This document shows, one piece after another, positions 60,816 through 64,000 of a DNA stretch of 64,000 nt. Each line of letters begins with the position of its first letter. The first letter of the stretch is position 1. Position numbers and translations under genes: made by a program. The notes beneath the pieces were generated by a model that saw nothing but the letters and a program-made list of their open reading frames with translations, did no database searches and had not been told where the DNA came from. The DNA comes from Rufibacter tibetensis (lineage in GTDB: Bacteria; Bacteroidota; Bacteroidia; Cytophagales; Hymenobacteraceae), in assembly GCF_001310085.1 (NCBI RefSeq), contig NZ_CP012643.1, positions 2,077,001-2,141,000 on the forward strand, read 5' to 3'.

Positions 60816-61207
60816 GCTTTGTAGAGGTATGATTCTTACCTGATGCACTGTTGTGTCTTTTCTGTTGAACTGTTTCCTGATTGCTTTCTGCAAGGTATGG
60901 TCAAAACAATCAAGATTCGTCCTTTAACAAGCCATTTGATCTAATGCAAGCGGATTTAGAACAAGAACCGATCTGCAAAATGGCTTTTGATGAATACAGA
61001 CCTTTTAGAAGACTCTGGAATCGGTAGGCGATCAGAGCTCATTATTTGTCGCCCATTGGTTTGAAGGCTCTAAAAATGGCCTCTGTCAAGCTCTTCTGAT
61101 TAGCTGTTCCACGCAAATTTTCGTGGAACCTGTAAATTGAGCCACGTGAGAATTAAATATTTCAAGGTATACAGGGGACTAGACGGAAATACCGTAGTGA
61201 TTTGAGT

Positions 61208-61236
61208 CCCGTTTTTAGAAAATCGGCCTTAATCTG
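61208..61236. repeat. Intergenic palindrome family, core copy
   Basis: CCCGTTTTTAGAAAATCGGC then CTTAATCTGG; reduced copy beyond the acidic-protein terminator. Confidence 0.45.
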
Positions 61237-61251
61237 GTTTGTTTAAAGTGC

Positions 61252-61294
61252 CTAAAACAGAAAGAACCGCTTGTGGCGGTTCTTTCTGTTTTAG
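61252..61294 (-). terminator. Terminator after the acidic-protein gene
   Basis: Perfect 19-bp stem CTAAAACAGAAAGAACCGC / GCGGTTCTTTCTGTTTTAG with loop TTGTG, 31 bp after the stop codon at 61326. Confidence 0.92.
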
Positions 61295-61325
61295 AGAATA
61301 TGTAATCAGGGTATTCAATCACGGC

Positions 61326-61805
61326 TTAGCCTTCTTTTGGCCAAAGAACTTCCAGGTTGTCATCCATGTGTACACCAAAGTTTACGGCCAGAAGCTTGCC
61401 TTCTTCAAAGTAAAGGTCAATCATCTCGTGCTCGTAAGAAAGGCAAGTCACGTTGTTCTCAATCTTTTCCTTCTCTACGTTCTGTACGCCCTTCTCTTTG
61501 AACAGATCTTCTACTTCCTGCTGATTCATTTCAAAGATCTTCTTCCCGAACAGCGTCACGTTGGGGTTGGCAGTCTCTATGCAGCTCAAGCGATAATCAT
61601 CTTCTTTATCAAAGTAGAACGAAAAGCCGCTATCCCAGTAGTTCCAGGCCTTGTGCTCAAATTCGTCTTCCTCGTCTGACTCTTCCACTTCTTCCGGCTC
61701 GCCCATGATCTCCTCCACGTCGTCCATGCTTAGCCCGAAGCGTAAATCGCCTATTCCGTATCCTAGTTTTATCTCGTTGTCAAATTGTTCTCTGTCCTGT
61801 TCCAT
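61326..61805 (-). CDS. Acidic cytoplasmic protein of unknown function
   Basis: 159 aa, strongly acidic (EEVEESDEEDEFEHK at about 38-52), no signal or membrane segment. The start GYGIGDLRFGLSMDDVEEIM (about 15-34) followed by a Gly-Glu-Pro turn, then aromatic-rich strands (WNYWDSGFSFYFDKED) and IDLYFEEGKLLAVNFGV, suggests a two-lobed alpha/beta repeat as in many small immunity-like or SMI1-like proteins, but I cannot assign a family. No toxin gene is adjacent. ATG 61805. It ends in WPKEG. Confidence 0.75.
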   Translation of the reverse strand: MEQDREQFDNEIKLGYGIGDLRFGLSMDDVEEIMGEPEEVEESDEEDEFEHKAWNYWDSGFSFYFDKEDDYRLSCIETANPNVTLFGKKIFEMNQQEVEDLFKEKGVQNVEKEKIENNVTCLSYEHEMIDLYFEEGKLLAVNFGVHMDDNLEVLWPKEG

Positions 61806-62374
61806 AGTTTCTATTGGTTATATGGTTCCGTTTCCGGCTTTGTTTTTATAAAACTACTCAAAAATAGCGGCTCTTCCACATTTCGGGCTTTGGTGGGCGT
61901 CCTTTCAAAAAATCCGGCCGCGCCCCAGCTCCCCCTTCTCATTCCCGATCTGCGGGCTTTTCCCACTTTTCCACGGAGCCAACTTGATATCTATTATAAA
62001 ATGATTTTTTCTTAAAAAGAATCTTGTTCGTCATTAGGGCTGTGCAGAAGTGGATAAGATTTCTTGTCCCCACGTTTTCCCCGGCGTTCTGAAATATCCT
62101 CTCAGTAGTCCCACTTATTCTCCCAGCTTTGTGGATTCTTCTTTCGTCTCTGTCAAGCACTTACATGGTCTTTCCACTTCTTCACATAAAAAACGGTGGA
62201 AACTCTCTAACGTTTATACGCACGTGAATAACTTCTTAGAATTTCTGTTTTTATGAACGCCCACTCACATTTAGGTGTGTGAACGTAGAAATTCTGGTTT
62301 TGGGTTTTCCGTTTATCAGACTTGGCCTTACTTTATCCAGATTCTTGTCCACAGTTATCCACTCCGTTTCCACG
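61806..62374. other. 569-bp gene-free region with several DnaA-box-like nonamers
   Basis: No ORF of protein character. The plus strand is pyrimidine-rich. One-mismatch relatives of TTATCCACA occur: CTTATCCACT (minus, about 62050-62059), TTGTCCACA (about 62346-62354) and TTATCCACT (about 62356-62364), plus weaker TTTCCAC motifs (61970, 62176, 62368). An AT-rich stretch (ATTATAAAATGATTTTTTCT) lies at about 61992-62011. It may be an origin-like or protein-binding region, or simply a long leader; see findings. Confidence 0.35.
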
Positions 62375-63964
62375 CTAGAATTGGATGACTTGGGACTCTA
62401 TTTCCCAATTGGCCCTGATCTCCCAAACATCTTTAGGAAGGATCACGGGCTCAGGTAATCTGCGCTCTTTCAGGAGTCCATTGTCCCAAATACCGTTGCC
62501 ATTTTGGTCTACCAGAATCCGGATTTGGTAAGAGGCGGGTTCCAGGTCGTTCCATAAAATGGTTTTTAGGTTTTTTACTTCCTTCACAACTGCGTTCTGG
62601 CGGAGGAGCTGCACAATGAAATTTTTCTGGGTAGTGGCTAATTGCACCTTCAAGCTGCCTGCCTCTTCCTTGTCACTAATCAAGACTTTCTTAGTGGTAG
62701 CAGCATACGGATCTCCTATGAAAGGCATAACCTTGGTAGTGTCCATGGTGATAGAGATATCTTTTTTTGCAACTAAAGGCAGTTTGATCGTGATCTGGGT
62801 ACCGTCTGGAGACAGCTGCAGGTTCTTCGCTTCTTTGGTGGCAACGGTGTTAACTGAATCTAAAGCAAAGGTTAAGGCACCTACTGGGGAAACTATCTTG
62901 GTGGGTACTTCAAATTGAAGTCTGATCTCCTCCCCCGGTTTTACAGTGCTTCCATTCATCACTGTGAAACCGTTGTTTTTTCTTACTGCGGGCTTACCGG
63001 TTAACCGTACAGCCACTGTGTCTACCCTACGGTTATAGGCACTGTCCTGCACTTCTACCAACCAGCTTTTTTCTTCTGCATTGCCCGGATAAAGGCTCAA
63101 GGTCTTGCCGTTCTGGGAGAGCAGCCATTTTATGTTGGGGTTATTGTCCTGCGAAGTTACGGTAGCTTTGGCCAATCCTTCGTTATACTCTACTTCATAT
63201 ACATTAGAAAAACTTCTTCTGGAAACCACATTAGGCCTGGTCACATCTTGCCGGTGCAGTTTCATTTGAACGTTTTGTACGGCGGGCCTTACCTGAATTG
63301 AATCTGACGCATAACCGATCAATTCTGATTCACTGTCATACCGCAGGTTGTTGTTAGTTTCTGTTAAGGCGTAGATGTAGTAATTCCCTTCCTTGATGTT
63401 TCTGAAAGAGAAGTTACCGCTTGAGTCTGCGTTGGTCACATACAATGGCCGACCTTTGGTTACCTGGGAAGTGTCAGTAGTGGGGTACAGCAGTACACTT
63501 ACTTCTTTGGGTGGAGTGTTGCTGAACAGTAAACTGGTGGTGCCGCTCACCCTTCCAGAGTCTAACCAGGCGCCTGTACTGAAAGTGATGATGACATTTT
63601 TGGCTGGATTTTTTTCCGTTATGTCTGCAATACTGTTCCGGAAATTCAGGCTATAGGTGGTGTTATCTTCCCAAGGGTCTGTGAAGGTTAATTCTACTCT
63701 TCCGTCTTTGACTCTGCTTTTGTAGGTATTGTCTGTGAAAGGAGCAATGATGAGCTGCCGGGTTAAATCAATGGTCTGGATGGCTTCATCAAACGTGAGC
63801 ACGATTGTCTCAGGTTTCACGTTGGTTTGTCCGTCTTTGGGATTGCTCTCTACTAGTTTGGGAGCCGTAAGATCTCTTGCTCCCCCTTCTGGGCTACTGA
63901 TGCTGGCGCATCCATTCATGAACAGGGTTAAACCCGTTAGTGCGCTTAATAGCTGCTTTTTCAT
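62375..63964 (-). CDS. Big_5 Ig-like domain lipoprotein
   Basis: 529 aa. Lipobox LFMNGC near residue 19 (MKKQLLSALTGLTLFMNGCA) marks it as a lipoprotein. The N-terminal Ig-like Big_5 domain (LVESNPKDGQTNVKPETIVL, in part; FDEAI; SLNFRNSIADITE; IITFSTG) is followed by a carboxypeptidase-regulatory-like beta domain (SGNFSFRNIKEGNYYIYALTE in part), and further beta domains with DQNGNGIWDNG near the C-terminus, a short Asp-rich, Ca-binding-like turn. Proteins of this type are frequent in Bacteroidota as outer-membrane surface lipoproteins of unknown role. ATG 63964. Confidence 0.82.
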   Translation of the reverse strand: MKKQLLSALTGLTLFMNGCASISSPEGGARDLTAPKLVESNPKDGQTNVKPETIVLTFDEAIQTIDLTRQLIIAPFTDNTYKSRVKDGRVELTFTDPWEDNTTYSLNFRNSIADITEKNPAKNVIITFSTGAWLDSGRVSGTTSLLFSNTPPKEVSVLLYPTTDTSQVTKGRPLYVTNADSSGNFSFRNIKEGNYYIYALTETNNNLRYDSESELIGYASDSIQVRPAVQNVQMKLHRQDVTRPNVVSRRSFSNVYEVEYNEGLAKATVTSQDNNPNIKWLLSQNGKTLSLYPGNAEEKSWLVEVQDSAYNRRVDTVAVRLTGKPAVRKNNGFTVMNGSTVKPGEEIRLQFEVPTKIVSPVGALTFALDSVNTVATKEAKNLQLSPDGTQITIKLPLVAKKDISITMDTTKVMPFIGDPYAATTKKVLISDKEEAGSLKVQLATTQKNFIVQLLRQNAVVKEVKNLKTILWNDLEPASYQIRILVDQNGNGIWDNGLLKERRLPEPVILPKDVWEIRANWEIESQVIQF

Positions 63965-64000
63965 TTTTGGCTTTAAAATGGAAATGACCTTACAGTGTGA

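Larger units (their letters stand above)
60759..61325. other. 567-bp gene-free region
   Basis: No ORF or recognisable RNA. Contents: the terminator of the Pit-like gene, a hairpin GTTCCACG...CGTGGAAC (61106-61129), a palindrome-family copy (61208-61236) and the terminator of the acidic-protein gene. Confidence 0.4.

Noticed and set aside
1-64000. CRISPR array, tRNA, rRNA, tmRNA, RNase P RNA, riboswitches
   Set aside because: I looked in all gaps over 150 bp for spaced direct repeats, tRNA arms and known RNA signatures and saw none.
1-64000. Defence island, prophage or integrative element
   Set aside because: No integrase, phage structural, restriction-modification or toxin-antitoxin gene was recognised; the window is mostly housekeeping and envelope genes.

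Overview
The window is chromosomal DNA from a member of the Bacteroidota, most likely order Cytophagales, family Hymenobacteraceae; Rufibacter or a close relative is my best guess, by resemblance only. Supporting signs are the gene repertoire (GldE-type CorC protein, DUF5687 exporter, GIN-domain DUF2807 protein, coaX-lptC cluster, type 2 IleS, TraR/DksA protein lacking zinc cysteines), TAnnTTTG or TAccTTnn motifs in place of an E. coli -10, and the lack of clear Shine-Dalgarno sequences. I see no tRNA, rRNA, CRISPR array, integrase, transposase or prophage genes. About 51 genes can be supported, nearly all housekeeping or envelope genes.

Layout. 1-5 kb: lptB (cut by the window start), a GH25 lysozyme and an S9 peptidase. 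5-8 kb: recJ, a 38-aa membrane ORF, a 320-bp repeat and a PH-domain protein. 8-19.4 kb: a TPR lipoprotein-like or periplasmic protein, then a long minus-strand cluster read from 19.4 kb down to 10.2 kb: dksA-like, scpB, rluB with a huge disordered N-terminus, coaX, an outer-membrane protein, lptC, a 52-aa membrane ORF, gldE and ppiD. 20-26 kb: a DUF3575 barrel, ribH, a TPR protein, pdhA, recF, dciA and a hotdog thioesterase. 26-34 kb: an internally deleted cardiolipin synthase, a DUF457 hydrolase, an ABC ATPase with its DUF5687 permease, a second copy of the 320-bp repeat, an ECF sigma factor with a membrane partner, and glutamate dehydrogenase. 34-41.6 kb: an M28 peptidase, a gamma-carboxylase-like HTTM protein, a patatin-barrel fusion, a DUF2807 protein and a fasciclin protein. 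41.7-53 kb: rhomboid, prenyl synthase, RNase R, a fused OppDF ATPase, an outer-membrane protein, lspA and ileS. 53.6-64 kb: dipeptide epimerase, a YiaA-type protein next to a Crp/Fnr gene broken by an in-frame TGA, glyQS, a Pit phosphate transporter followed by a divergent Pit-like protein, an acidic protein and a Big_5 lipoprotein.

The most unusual signal is not a gene. About 20-25 intergenic gaps carry one copy of a degenerate 30-60 bp interrupted palindrome. The core (TTTTAAGGCTG, then TTTTCNGAAAA, then AGCCTNAAAA) is shared, while the outer arms differ in sequence between copies yet pair perfectly within a copy. Most copies lie just 3' of a stop codon. Other repeats are two inverted copies of a 320-bp element ending in three small palindromes (REPIN-like) and a GC-rich 26-bp inverted repeat between recF and dciA. 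Conventional hairpin terminators with 13-23 bp stems are abundant.
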